Shown here piece after piece: positions 21,663 through 35,569 of a stretch of DNA of 64,000 nucleotides (positions are counted from its first letter, which is position 1; each line of letters opens with the position of its first letter). The DNA lies in contig CAJFCJ010000001.1 of NCBI GenBank assembly GCA_904063045.1, positions 2,549,501-2,613,500 of the forward strand, read 5' to 3'. The notes beneath the pieces were generated by a model. That model did not search any database and had not been told where the DNA came from. It worked only from the letters and a program-made list of their open reading frames with translations. The position numbers were made by a program, and so were the translations under genes. This DNA comes from Dimorphilus gyrociliatus (lineage: Eukaryota; Annelida; Polychaeta; Dinophilidae).

Positions 21663-23690
21663 ATGAATGATAAAAAATTATACAATAATCCAGCAGAAAT
21701 TGTTGACGATGCTCTCGAGGGTTTAGCTAAATCTAATAAAGGGATTAAAGTGGTGAAATCCCACCGAGTTGTCGTTAGATCAGATGTTAATCAAGTAATT
21801 CAAAAGGGTTTAGTAACTTTGGTTAGTGGAGGAGGTGTGTACAAGTGTAAATTTATAAAGAATCATTACGAAATTTGCATAAAATAACAAATTACCAACT
21901 ATTAAAAATACTTTCAAAATCATGTTACTAATTAAGGTTCAGGACACGAGCCAGCACACGCCAATTACGTTGGTGAAGGCATGTTAACAGCTGCTGTTTG
22001 CGGGTCAGTATTCGCGTCACCCCCGCCTTCGAATATAGAATGTGCACTGAGATTTGCAAAATCTCCTGCCGGCTGCTTAGTTATAGTAAAGAATTACACA
22101 GGAGATAGAATCAATTTTGGTTTAGCAGTCGAAAAATTAAAAAATGAAGGTTTTAAATTAAAAATGATTGTTGTTGGTAAGCAAAAAAAACTTGGTCATT
22201 TATTTAACTTATTAATTATATCAAGTACAATTTCAAAGGTGAAGATTGCGCAAATCACTCTGCATCAATGACAGCAACCGGTAGAAGAGGTTTAGCTGGT
22301 GTTGTCTTTGTTCATAAAATTGCAGGTGCTATGGCATCAAGAGGTTGTACTTTGGAGGAGATTGTTGATCATTTAAAAATCGTCTGCTCATCTCTCGGTA
22401 CTGTTGGTGTAAGCTTCTCTGCTATAAGTTTGCCAGGAAGTGATAAACTACTCTTCAACCTGGATAACGACGTTTATTCGCTAGGTTTAGGCATACACGG
22501 AGAGATGGGTGCTTTTAAGGAGAAAATGTCATCGGCAAGAAATATAGTAGCCACTATGTTTGATCACATGACTGGAGAAAAGAATCCAGTAAGAATTGAC
22601 ATAAATAATTCTCGATTAGCAGTCTTAATCAATAATCTAGGAGGATTATCAAATCTTGAATTAACTTTATTCGCAAACGAAGTACTGGAATACTTTCGCA
22701 ATTATCCTGAAATTCAAATTGAAAGAATATATATTGGAACTTTTATGACTTCTCTAAATATGAATGGAGCATCTATAACAGTTTTAAAAATAACTACAAA
22801 TTCACAATTAACAGATTTAGATTCAAAAACAACGGCTAACGGCTGGAAAAATCAGGATTCTTTTGGTATAAACAACGATTTTGAATTAAATTACAAAGAA
22901 GAAGAGAAAGAATATACAAAAGAAGATAGTACAATTTCAAAGAAAATGGAAAATGCATTAAAGTAACTCTATAGTCTTAAACATTTAAAAACTTAATTAA
23001 TAATCTAATGAAGCTCTATACTTTTCAACAATTGCTTATTAAAATCGATTGGTGAAGAGAACATCAATCCTATAGAGTTACTTTACTAAAAGGGAAGCCT
23101 TACAACATGTAATTGACGAGTTAATAGAGAATGAAGAATACTTGAATCTATTAGACTCAATTGTTGGTGATGGAGATTGCGGATCTACCTTTAAGAGAGT
23201 ACTTTTAATATTAAAAGAAAAATTAAACATGAATAAGCTACGAACAGATTCACCATTCGCTCTTCTTATGCAACTATCTGAATTAGCTCAGAAAGATATG
23301 GGTGGTACTTCGGGTGGGTTGTATAGTGTTTTTTTCGCAGCAGCTGCTTCTAAAATTAATAAAGAATGCTCCATTACAACTATTGGAGAATCTTTACGAG
23401 CTGGAGTAGAAGCCATTCAATATTATGGAGGAGCTAAACAAGGGGACAGAACTATGTTGGACGCTCTTTTACCTTGTTTAGAATGCTTTAAGAGTGAAGT
23501 TTCGTCTAAAGAAATTTCTAAATTAATCAAGGAGAAAGTAGAAGAAGGTGTAAATGAGACAACTCATTTAAAAGCAAGAGCGGGTAGAGCAGCATACACT
23601 GATACTGTTCATCACAACAAACCAGATGCTGGCGCCTATGCTGTTGGCTTATGGATGAAATCTTTATGCAACAAATTACTTATTGAATAA
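21663..23690 (+). CDS. TKFC: triokinase / FMN cyclase (dihydroxyacetone kinase)
   Basis: Four exons (21663-21834, 21937-22176, 22239-22962, 23078-23690) give 582 aa, close to human TKFC (575). The N-terminal DhaK domain has SGGGSGHEPAHANYVG, the substrate-binding region, and KNYTGDRINFGLA. The C-terminal DhaL domain has the Mg-ATP-binding VGDGDCGSTF, DMGGTSGG and HLKARAGRAAY. In animals the enzyme phosphorylates dihydroxyacetone and glyceraldehyde and makes cyclic FMN from FAD. In vertebrates it also binds and restrains MDA5. The first exons join exactly as expected for the family (GGG|SGHEP). The last intron lies in the interdomain linker and is bracketed by an inverted repeat, reported separately. 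Confidence 0.92.
22961..23083 (+). mobile_element. MITE-like intron with perfect terminal inverted repeats
   Basis: AAGTAACTCTATAG at 22961-22974 is exactly inverted at 23070-23083 (CTATAGAGTTACTT), and each end is flanked by TA (22959-22960, 23084-23085). That is the layout of a 123-bp non-autonomous Tc1/mariner-type element with a TA target duplication. The in-phase splice sites lie inside the repeats (donor GT at 22963, acceptor AG at 23076-23077). The intron is therefore almost entirely the element, as in introners. Confidence 0.65.
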
Positions 23691-23995
23691 AATGCATTCC
23701 TACTATCAGCGATTATATCCTTCGTACGTTGATAATAACTCATATTATAAGTAAAGGTTGATTGATAAAATTTGTCAGTGAAAATTTAAAGACAGATTAA
23801 ATGTTTGGAACATAATAAAAAATGGATTGACTTTACTAGTTTTCTTATATTCGAATTCTATATCAATGAAATTTATTGATAATTCAATCGAACGTACCTG
23901 GATGTTATACATTCTATATTTTCGTTATAGTTTATATCCACTAGAGGGCCATACATATACGTTGTCATTCGTCAGTGTTAACTGGTAAATATAAG
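23691..23995. other. intergenic sequence
   Basis: About 305 bp between TKFC and the acyl-CoA dehydrogenase start. No feature seen. Confidence 0.5.
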
Positions 23996-26375
23996 ATGTT
24001 CAAATTGAATAATATCACTAAATTTGTCATTAAAACTCAACGTTTACAACTAAGTAGAAGTTTAACTACTTCATTATTCACAGAGGAACACAATCAACTT
24101 CGTGAAAGTTTGAGAAAAGTGAGTTTATCCAAAATTCATCGTGTTCTATATTTTGAACTAAATAAAATCTATCTTTTTTTCAAAAAGCTTGATATTATAC
24201 AGTAATCCAATTGTCCAAAAATTAATATGCAGGGTTGGATCAATAACATTCAGGTCATTTGTGCCAATATCCCCAAAAAAACAATAGTACATATATATAA
24301 TTTTAAACTGATACACTGTATATTACTTACTCTCTCACCAATTTAATTATAAAATTTGAATTAGATTGTTGAATGTCAAGCATGACTACACTCTGTAAAA
24401 TGCATCAGACAGAAGCTTAAAGTTGGTGAACACATAAAGTAGTAATGGTCTTTAAATGGATCAAATACTTTAAAAGTGGATTGGACAGGCACGTCAGGAA
24501 TAGGAATTTCAGTTTTTGACAAGACGGTACTATTTCAGGCTGAAGAGGAGAAGATAATGCTAAATAGGACTATATCTTGAAGTGAAATTTCAGTCACATA
24601 CTTGTGTAGGAGATGGATCATATATTTCTTTAGGATAGGAAAGGAATGATACTTTAAGAATGTAAGGATAAGAGATAATAACGTAAACAGTTAGAAGTAT
24701 TTTCGAACTTGCTAGTTGTGGATGAAAAGAAGAGACATATTATATAATATGATAGGGCAGGCCCCATAAAGCAGAATATATCAAGGAAAACTTTTCAAAG
24801 CTAAAATTTAAGCTTTTGCCTCACTCAGCTTGTAATCCTGATTTTATCCTAAGTAACTTTCACCTCCTAAACCCGCTAAAGGGGAACATGATGGAAATTG
24901 GTGTTTTAAAACATGACAATACTACGAGTTTTACATAAAACTGGTTAAAACATCAATGAAAAAAGCACTTTATACTTTGAGAGGCATTGCAGACTTTGGC
25001 AAATTCTGCAATTTGTGTATTAAAAGGGGAGAAAATTACTTTGTAAACTGATCCAAATTTGATAAACATAAATATGCAGGTTTTCCATAAGCTAAAACTT
25101 ATTAATACCCTTATGTATTTATAATTAAACACAGAAATTGTATATCCTCGCCCTTGCTATTTTGACCTTGACATAATTACACTTAAAGCTTAATACAATT
25201 AATTAATTTTACAGATCATAGACAAGGATATAAACCCATATGTTGACGAATGGGAAAAAGCGAAAATATTCCCTGCAAAGAAAGTCTTTAAAAAATTGGG
25301 CGATGCTGGTCTGTTAGGAGTGACAAAGTCCCCTGAATATGGAGGCCTTGGACTTGATTTTTCTTTTGCTGCAGCAGTAGCGGAAGAACTTGGAAATATC
25401 AACTGTGGTGCAATTCCAATGGCGATTGGAGTTCAGAGCGATATGGCAACGCCAGCTCTAAATACATTCGGAAGCGACTACTTAAAGAGAAATTTCCTTG
25501 CACCTAGTATAGCAGGTGATATGGTAGCATGTCTAGGTGTTAGCGAACCAACAGCTGGATCGGACGTCGCTGCTATAAAAACAAGGGCGGAAAGAAAAGG
25601 AGACGATTTTATTATTAATGGGTCTAAAATGTGGATTACCAATGCATTCCAAGCAGATTGGATCTGTTTATTAGCAAACACAGGAAGTAGCTCAAAGGTT
25701 TGAGATAAACGACTTACTCTTACTCCTCTATATTCATTATTTTCCCTCCCTTAGTTGCATCAAAACAAAAGTTTAATCGTTGTTCCTATGGATACCCCTG
25801 GAATTGAACTTATTCAAAAAATTGACAAAATTGGTATGCATTCATCCGACACTGCTCAAATAAACTTCGAAAATGTCCGAGTTCCAGCCAGTCACGTAAT
25901 AGGCGAAGAAGGTAGTGGCTTTATGTATCAGATGGTACAATTCCAACAAGAAAGACTATACGGAGCACTCGCCTGTTTACGTCCGTTAGAAAAGACTATT
26001 GAAGAAACTCGAGAGTATTGTCGCATGAGGAAAATCTTTGGCAAAAGTCTTCTCGACATGCAAACTGTTCACTTTCGATTAGCCGAATTGGAAACAGAGA
26101 TTGAAGCCCTACGAGCTCTTTGCTATACAGCTACCGAGAAATACTTATATAATGAAGATGTTACAAAATTAGCGTCCATGTGTAAGTTAAAAGCTGGTCG
26201 TTTGGCCAGAGAATGCACCGATTCTTGCCTACAATACTGGGGTGGAATGGGCTATACAAGTGACGTTCTTATTAGCCGGTTCTACAGAGATTTTAGACTT
26301 ATCTCTATTGGAGGTGGAGCTGACGAGGTAATGCTTTCGATTATATGCAAATACAATAATAGTTTACCAAAATAA
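23996..26375 (+). CDS. mitochondrial acyl-CoA dehydrogenase (ACAD-6-like / LCAD-like)
   Basis: Three exons (23996-24118, 25215-25697, 25755-26375) give about 408 aa, a usual ACAD size. The N-terminus is a basic mitochondrial presequence (MFKLNNITKFVIKTQRLQ). The core has YGGLGLDFSF, the ACAD signature region CLGVSEPTAGSD with FAD contacts, WITNA, and the C-terminal QYWGGMGY and IGGGADEVM. The base of the MCAD type (YEG near the C-terminus) is absent. A Glu in helix G (QQERLYGA) occupies the position used by long-chain and isovaleryl-CoA dehydrogenases. It should perform the alpha-beta dehydrogenation step of fatty or branched acyl-CoA breakdown. Substrate length cannot be read from the sequence. 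The first intron (24119-25214) is 1.1 kb, very long for this window. Confidence 0.85.
24119..25214 (+). other. long first intron of the acyl-CoA dehydrogenase gene
   Basis: 1,096 nt with GT..AG ends, in phase. It has no supported ORF, is less AT-rich in patches than nearby introns, and shows no clear terminal repeats. A decayed insertion or regulatory sequence is possible. Confidence 0.5.
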
Positions 26376-26543
26376 TGAAAGGTACACATATTTTTCTTAA
26401 TAATTTTATAATTCTAAAAACGATTTCTCTGATTACAAATTGACTTAAATAAATATAATAAAAAAATAAATATAATATTAGTGAAAAGTAAACTCTTCAT
26501 TAAATAAAATTTACAAAACAAAATAATGTATTTAAAATATATT

Positions 26544-29500
26544 TTAGTTGTAACCGTACGCAGAAAAAGAATTTCTGGCGTTATATGAATTGTAAGCATT
26601 GTACGAATCGTACTCTTTCTTTTCTGGGACCCAATTGAATGATGCGTATGACTTCTCACCCTTGTCATTCGAAAAACCTAATCCATGCCTCTGAAAGAAA
26701 AATTTAGATTGCCAGAAATTTTATAGTTGCAGATTCCGTTGTTTAAATATATTTCATTCGAACCCGGCCTTTAAAGCAGACATTAACCGTTCAGTTGGAT
26801 TATCATTATTTTCCGTTTCTAAATGAATGGCCATATTTGCTCGTATCATATTCTTTGGTAGTTCCATGCCTATTTTCATCATTGCTATTTCGCTGGCAAC
26901 ATTTTTTGCTTCTTTTCGACTTTTTCCCCTTCCAATAAATTCTCCCGAGCATAAAAATAAAACTACTTCGTGAACTTTAGAGGTAATCGAGGTTTTGAAT
27001 TGAAAATCCAATTCGTTTCGAAATTTTTCATTCAAAATTCCCGTAGCATTCTGCGGTTGGGCTACGGTGCCTTTTGCTGCCCTTTTAAGTTTCAGTTTTT
27101 GATTAAGTCGCTTGTAATAACCGGGTTCGTTTGAAATCTGAAAAAGAGCAAGTGAAAGCAGAACCTACCTTTAACTTTTTATATTTATATAGATATACTC
27201 ATTAGTTGTCAAAAAAAAGCTTACAATCAGTTTGATTAACTCTTTTTAATGAAAACTTAAGAGTAATACTTGTTTCGTCATTCTCATTTCTGACATTAAT
27301 TCAGAAAGAAAGGGCAGATAATTACCTTTTGGTCATTATAGCGAAAGGATTTCTTCCAAATCAGTAAAAAAAAAGAATGACGAAACAGAAAATTGTTTCC
27401 ACTACACGTTTTTTAGTAATTTTGGCTGATTTCACTCGCGAAAATAAAAAAAAGGGGGATATTGAAGAAAGTCTACTTACACTTTTTGTGTTACATTTAG
27501 AAATCATTTTCTTTCTGGCCTTTTCTTTCCTCATTTTCCTATCTTCTCGAACTTTATGCGCTCTTCTAAACCACTCTCCACTTTGTTTAAGAGATTCTAT
27601 AGTGCATTGTAGAGCTTTCTTTTTTGCTTCTGGCTTAGTAGCTCCAGCTCCCTCGTATTTTTTCCCTTCAACAGTAACTACACATACAGTAGCTTTTCCA
27701 CAATTTTTGCCAGAACCAGATACTGATTGATATATTATATCGATAGGATGTCCGTAGGCAGGACCAAAATGCTCATAGAGAATTTGAACTTCATTCTTAC
27801 TCTCACCTAATACAGTTGAAACAGGAGTAAAATTTCCAGTTTGTAAAGTTTCACTCTGACTGTTTCGGACTATTGGTTGTCGAATACGTTTTATAATTTC
27901 AGGAGCTAGCTTCACTTCTTCGAAAGCTTCATCAGTAACAATCAACTCTGGGCAAGACATTTCATCTGTTTAAAAAAATACGGTCAAGGATTTAGCAAGG
28001 AATTTAATAAAGTTAAAAAACAGTTCCTTTGAATTTTCTAAAGTAATTCTTTTTAAAATACAACGTTCTTGAGGGGAAAAAAACACATTAAGGAATCACA
28101 AGAATAATCATTAACATAACTTCTAATAATAGAAACATAAATTAATCACGAAAGCACTCACATTTTGGATAATAAATAAATACAACTGACTGTTATCAAC
28201 GCGAAGAAAGATAAATCATTCTTAATTTACTAGTAATAAACAAAATTTTCGGTGTTTCCTTTCGGTACGAGAAGGGATCACATGCAGATTCTATCAAAAT
28301 AATGTGTCAAGTCCTTTGAATATCTTTTTTATGCCATATAAAATCAATGAAAAAAGGTGACTTATTAAATTTCTTTTAGTAATCGCATTATTATTTAAAA
28401 AAACTCATTACACGTTCTTATTTTACTACTTAATATTAAAGAGTTTCCAATTAGATCATAGTTTCAAAAGCATAAAAATTCTATAAAATCAATAGTCCTA
28501 ATTAGATTATTTATTGCATTAAATCAAACTTTAAAGTAAGAGAGCGAAGAACGAGTTATTCTGAATAGTTTTGATAGATCCTTTTGGAAACGTAATAATA
28601 AGAAAGAAATAAAAATAGACAGAATAATTTCCTTTTCTTTATATATATAGTATTGACTAGCCTATTGATGTAATTTATGCTCCTTTCAAGGATGAAAACT
28701 TAAAATTTTAACGTTTTTACATTATGCTTAAATAAACCAAAAGATAATTCTATAATTATTACAAGCTGATTTAGATTGTTTTTTTTTAATTAACAAAAAA
28801 AGTTACCTGCTGGTTGATTAAATTTTAAATTCCATATACTAGTTAGAGCATTTTGAGCTGCCCTTGCCTTTGCCAATTTTTTATTTCTTCCAACACCCTT
28901 TGGAAGAGTTTTCATATAGTTTTACACTGAAAATATGTAAAATATATAAAAATTACCTCATAAACGGTTCCATCTACAACAACTGTGACTTTAAAAGTTC
29001 TATTCGGTGGGAGTCCAATCTCGACAGCTTGGCTATACTCTAGATCCTTACGTATTTCATTAAGAATTGAGGCTGGATTCTTCACCTCTGTAGTTTTATT
29101 TGGTAATAGTAAGTCTGCAGAATTGAACTGTTTCGAAGATTCTGGTATTGGAACATTAATGCCTCCGCTATTAGATTCAGAGGAGCTTGTATTTGTTGTT
29201 GGAGCAGTCGATGATGATGTTAATGTTACAACAGGCGACGCTAAAGGGCTTCCATACTGGTTTTGCGTTGACTGATTATCGAAGCGTCTTATATTTATAC
29301 CTTGCTTTGATAATTCTACAAGGGTGTTTAAAGCATTTTGAGCGCATTGCATTTTCGCTGCTTTTTTATTATGTCCAACTCCCTCGTACGTCTTTCCATC
29401 AATGGTAACTTGCATTGTAAAAATTGGTGCGTGGATCGGTCCTGTTTGACTAGCAATGATATACTGTCAGGGAAAAGAAATATAATTATCTTAAATTTTC

Positions 29501-29835
29501 TATCATTGATTGAATTTGCTAACCTGTAGACCATGACGAATTTCATTAAGTTGTTGAATTGGGCTTTTATTAGGATTAATAGTCAAAACTGAAGATCCAC
29601 CAGTCGCTCCTACTTTCTTCTTCTTATTACCAGTGATATTAGGGCATGTTGAAGCGGGTCTTTTAAAGGACTGTTGAAATGGTTGAGGTGCAGTTGAGGA
29701 GAAATTTTGGCTACTATCGAAGCGATTATAACTAGGAGGTTGTAGATTTTCTTCATTAAAAGCAGCAACCGGAACGTCGTCTGGAGAACAAAAAGAAGCA
29801 TTATTGTTTAAGTAATGGACAACCGATCGTGCCAT
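26544..29835 (-). CDS. four-dsRBD protein, first two ADAR2-like, no deaminase
   Basis: Starts at ATG 29835 (MARSVVHYLNN), with a Lys-rich NLS-like patch (NKKKK). dsRBD1 has SPIQQLNEIRHGLQ and SQTGPIHAPIFTMQV. dsRBD2 has KNPASILNEIRKDLEY and GRNKKLAKARAAQNAL. Both resemble ADAR2-type editase dsRBDs closely. An 841-nt intron (28806-27966) joins in phase to dsRBD3 (ATKPEAKKKALQCT) and a basic stretch (VREDRKMRKEKARKKM). A probable 27-nt exon (about 27344-27318) then leads to dsRBD4 (SRKEAKNVASEIAMM). The C-terminus is Tyr/Asn-rich (YDSYNAYNSYNA) and stops at 26544. No adenosine deaminase motifs (HAE, PCG) occur. It probably binds nuclear dsRNA; it could be a catalytically lost ADAR relative or an ILF3/Staufen-like adaptor. 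Confidence 0.75.
27966..28806 (-). other. long intron of the four-dsRBD gene
   Basis: 841 nt, GT..AG, AT-rich, without a supported internal gene. Confidence 0.5.
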
Positions 29836-31331
29836 TTTATATGATTAACAACAACACGTTTATAATTCTCATCGTATATCATTCATTAATAGAGTTTATG
29901 GCATACACGTGACATGCATTAGGTTACATTTATTATTTGAATCAATATCTACCGAATGGAAATGATTTCTTTAAAATTACCTATTAGTAATACTGTACAT
30001 CTCAATAAAGATACAAACCTTATATGAGAATGACAAACAGAAACTATTTCCTCATTATTATACAACTGTAATAACAATCTCAATAATAAAGCTCAGATAC
30101 TTTAATGATAAAAAACGATAATGAGCTTACTAATAATTCTAAATGTAATTTAATTATTTAAAAATTAAAATAAAATGTAATAAAAACAATTTCCTGGAAT
30201 TCATTCCATCTAACATTTGCTCCGACAATGTCATTTATTTTACAGACTCTGGGTTTCGTCTAGAGAGATAAGGAATTTTAAAAATTTGTTTTCATTACTA
30301 AGATTTTCCCTATTAGCCTAAAGCGTTCTCTATTACATCGTTATGTGTTTTAACCGCGTAATTTATAAAAGAAACTTTTAACAATATTCTAGAATAATAC
30401 ATATACTGTAAATATATGTAAAAACATATATTGATGTTATTTCTCTGCAGGAATCTAATCAGTTTCATAAATACGGAACATTTTCATCTCTCGACTTCGT
30501 AAACACTACACACACACATCTGTAAAGAATCAAGTTCCTAGATTTGTATAAAAAAATTCTTTTTCAGCACAGGATTTAAAAAAACAAAACTCTCTATACA
30601 TATTTTTCCTTTGCATTCATTCCTATCGTATACTATGCATGAATTATTATATGACTTGAACTATTCGATTAATAAACGATGGATAAATCACTTTTTTATA
30701 TGTCTTACATTTAATGATCATTGATTAGTAAATCAGAATAAATCATACCTGAGGTAAATTCAACGTCCATTTTGTTCAATAGCCGGTAAGTTTGCCAACA
30801 GGCTAAATGAATCAAATAAGAACCTGAATGAACGTCTATCTTCGAATTTCGATCAAAAACAAAATGGGGATCTGAAATTTTCATTAGTGCGCATGCGCAA
30901 TAATGTTATGCAGACGACGACGCTATCCGGACTGGATTCGACAAGAATCATAAAAACAAAATTAAATAAAAGAATACTTAAAAATTACTACAGATTAATT
31001 AAAGAAGCATAAAACAAAGACAATTAAATTTCTTCTTAATAAACAAAAATATTCCTTTAACTTTTATTATAAAAAAGAACGTCTTGAGAAATAGATCTGA
31101 ATAAAAAGAAACTTTTTTATTCTCTTCTTATCAGTTTCTGAATAAAATCACCAAAAAAAACTTAAAATAGTAATAATTATAAAAAATATAGTCAGTTAAA
31201 AATGGTCATTGTTCTTTTTTTAATATTCCACAATATTTACACTGTACTGGTTAAAGATGTTTTCTTAAAACATTCTCTAAATTACCGGGAAAACCAATTG
31301 GATAACTCAGGTGAACCTCCAATATTATCAA
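29836..31331. other. 1.5 kb mostly non-coding; possible alternative first exon
   Basis: No long gene. A short minus-strand exon may lie at 30770-30749 (ATG GAC GTT GAA TTT ACC TCA G, then GTATG). It sits 118 bp downstream of an NRF1-like palindrome and could splice in phase into the four-dsRBD gene at 27965. Confidence 0.35.
30888..30899. promoter_or_regulatory. NRF1-type palindrome TGCGCATGCGCA
   Basis: An exact match to the NRF1 consensus (YGCGCAYGCGCR) in otherwise AT-rich DNA. NRF1 sites typically mark core promoters of housekeeping genes in animals. It points to transcription starting near here on the minus strand. Confidence 0.6.
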
Positions 31332-32122
31332 TCAGAAATCTTCGGTATAAGGGTCAGATGTAGTAGTTGTTGCTGTTGTTGGGTTTCTAGCTATTTTAGG
31401 GGTTGTACTAACGGCGGGGGAACTGGTTAATCTTTTCTTCGTATTTTTTTTATTCTTATTCATTATTTCATCCAGTCTTGCAACCCTAGGCTGATTTACT
31501 CTTGGAAGGGGTGCTTTTATCTTTAGCTTTGGAGTGTCTTCTTCTTCGTCAAAGGCAAATGATGAATTCGATGTGGATGACGCCGGGGTTTTAGCAACAG
31601 TTCTATCACAAGATAAAAACATATTAAATCCTATCATTAACTAAGAGTATTCAAGGGTATGGGGTGGGAGAATAAAAAGGAAAAATTCACGTTTCGTTTC
31701 AGTTCTCAATTGCGAATAAAACCGTGAAAATTCGGTAGAAAATTATATTATTTATTTATTTAAAATCACTTACTTTCCATTTTCTTGTTTAATACCAATA
31801 TTTTGATCAGAACTTAATTTTGTGGCAGAATTCAGTTGGCTTTTCGATTCCTCTTCTTTAACATTTTTTAATTTTTCTTTTACGTTTTTTCGAAATTCTT
31901 CTAAAGCCGAAAAATCATTTTTCATCGATGGTTCAAACTCAAACCCAGCATTCTGCTCCCAAAAATCACAATACCAATCTAAAAGCTCTAAACGACGATC
32001 TGAATTTGGCTTATTTAAAATAGACTGATCTGCATCGACAGATTCTGCAATTCGAATAGATAAAATGAAGATTTTAACATACTTAGATTATTTATACCTT
32101 TATTTTCCATTAATGAGATCAT
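31332..32122 (-). CDS. charged, low-complexity protein, unrecognised
   Basis: Starts at ATG 32122 or, more simply, 32110 (MENK), with short exons. The first part has ESVDADQSILNKPNSD, then RRLELLDWYCDFWEQ and a Lys/Glu-rich helix. The last exon (from about 31603) is rich in Ser, Thr, Lys and Pro (LKIKAPLPRVNQPRVARLDE, then TSSPAVSTTPKIARN) and ends DPYTEDF. No membrane segment or signal peptide. The composition suggests a nuclear, mostly disordered protein of about 190-200 aa. I do not recognise the family. A second NRF1-type site lies about 165 bp upstream of the start, consistent with a broadly expressed gene. Confidence 0.6.
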
Positions 32123-32819
32123 TCGAAAAAATTAAAAATAGTTCGATAGCTTTTTTATTCAAAATTAATAATGAGTGATAATATAAAGACTCATGACCAA
32201 TAGTATTATCTTACGATTTACGGTTTCGGCCCAGATAAATGGGTCTTGTCGAACGGTGATCGATTAAATTGCAGTGTCCCTATGAACGCGCACGCGCGTT
32301 GTGAATGATTTCAACAGTTTTAGTTGAAAATTCACTACCGAATCGTGTTAAATATTAACGGAGAACTCAAGACATTTATCTATAATTTCCAAGTTTAGAA
32401 ATTAACACTTCAAAGCGAAAAAATATTTAGATTAGTACAACTCAAATAGCAAAATCTTTCCCTAATATAAATAAGGAAATACGAAAAGTCGTCTTTTGCT
32501 TATGAGAGACTAATAAAAGTAACGAAATAGCGGGTTTTTTATTATTTTAATCTAATGCCTTGATTAAATAACCTGAACCTTGTTTCTTTTTTCATTAAGT
32601 AGATAAAGTAACAAGAAATTATAAAAAAAAAACGAAAAAATAAAGTGTATTATTTATCTCAACATTTCTATATAATAATTTGGTATCTTACAATCAATAT
32701 TTTTACAATCCAAATTTAAATATTGTTTTTATAAAAAAAAAATACTTTTTTCGTCTTATACAACTTAATTATATAATTTTTTTACAAGCCTTGATTCTTG
32801 TGTAGCAGACGACAAGTTA
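32123..32819. other. divergent intergenic region
   Basis: About 700 bp between the unrecognised minus gene and xylulokinase on plus. It contains the NRF1-like site at 32287-32298 and otherwise AT-rich sequence. Confidence 0.5.
32287..32298. promoter_or_regulatory. NRF1-type site CGCGCACGCGCG
   Basis: Matches YGCGCAYGCGCR exactly and lies 165 bp upstream of the minus-strand start at 32122. The second such site within 1.5 kb. Confidence 0.55.
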
Positions 32820-35430
<2,611 letters not shown>

Positions 35431-35569
35431 CATTTCGTTACTGAGAGATACTTACAAATGATTGTATTCCTATTCTTCACAAGATTAAAAATATAATAGA
35501 ACGCTTAACAAAACCTTTTGTTATAAATAAAATAGATAATTTTAGACGACTTAAGATTATATAATCTTC

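Noticed and set aside
27377-27730. 117-codon + ORF
   Set aside because: Antisense shadow of the basic dsRBD3 exon.
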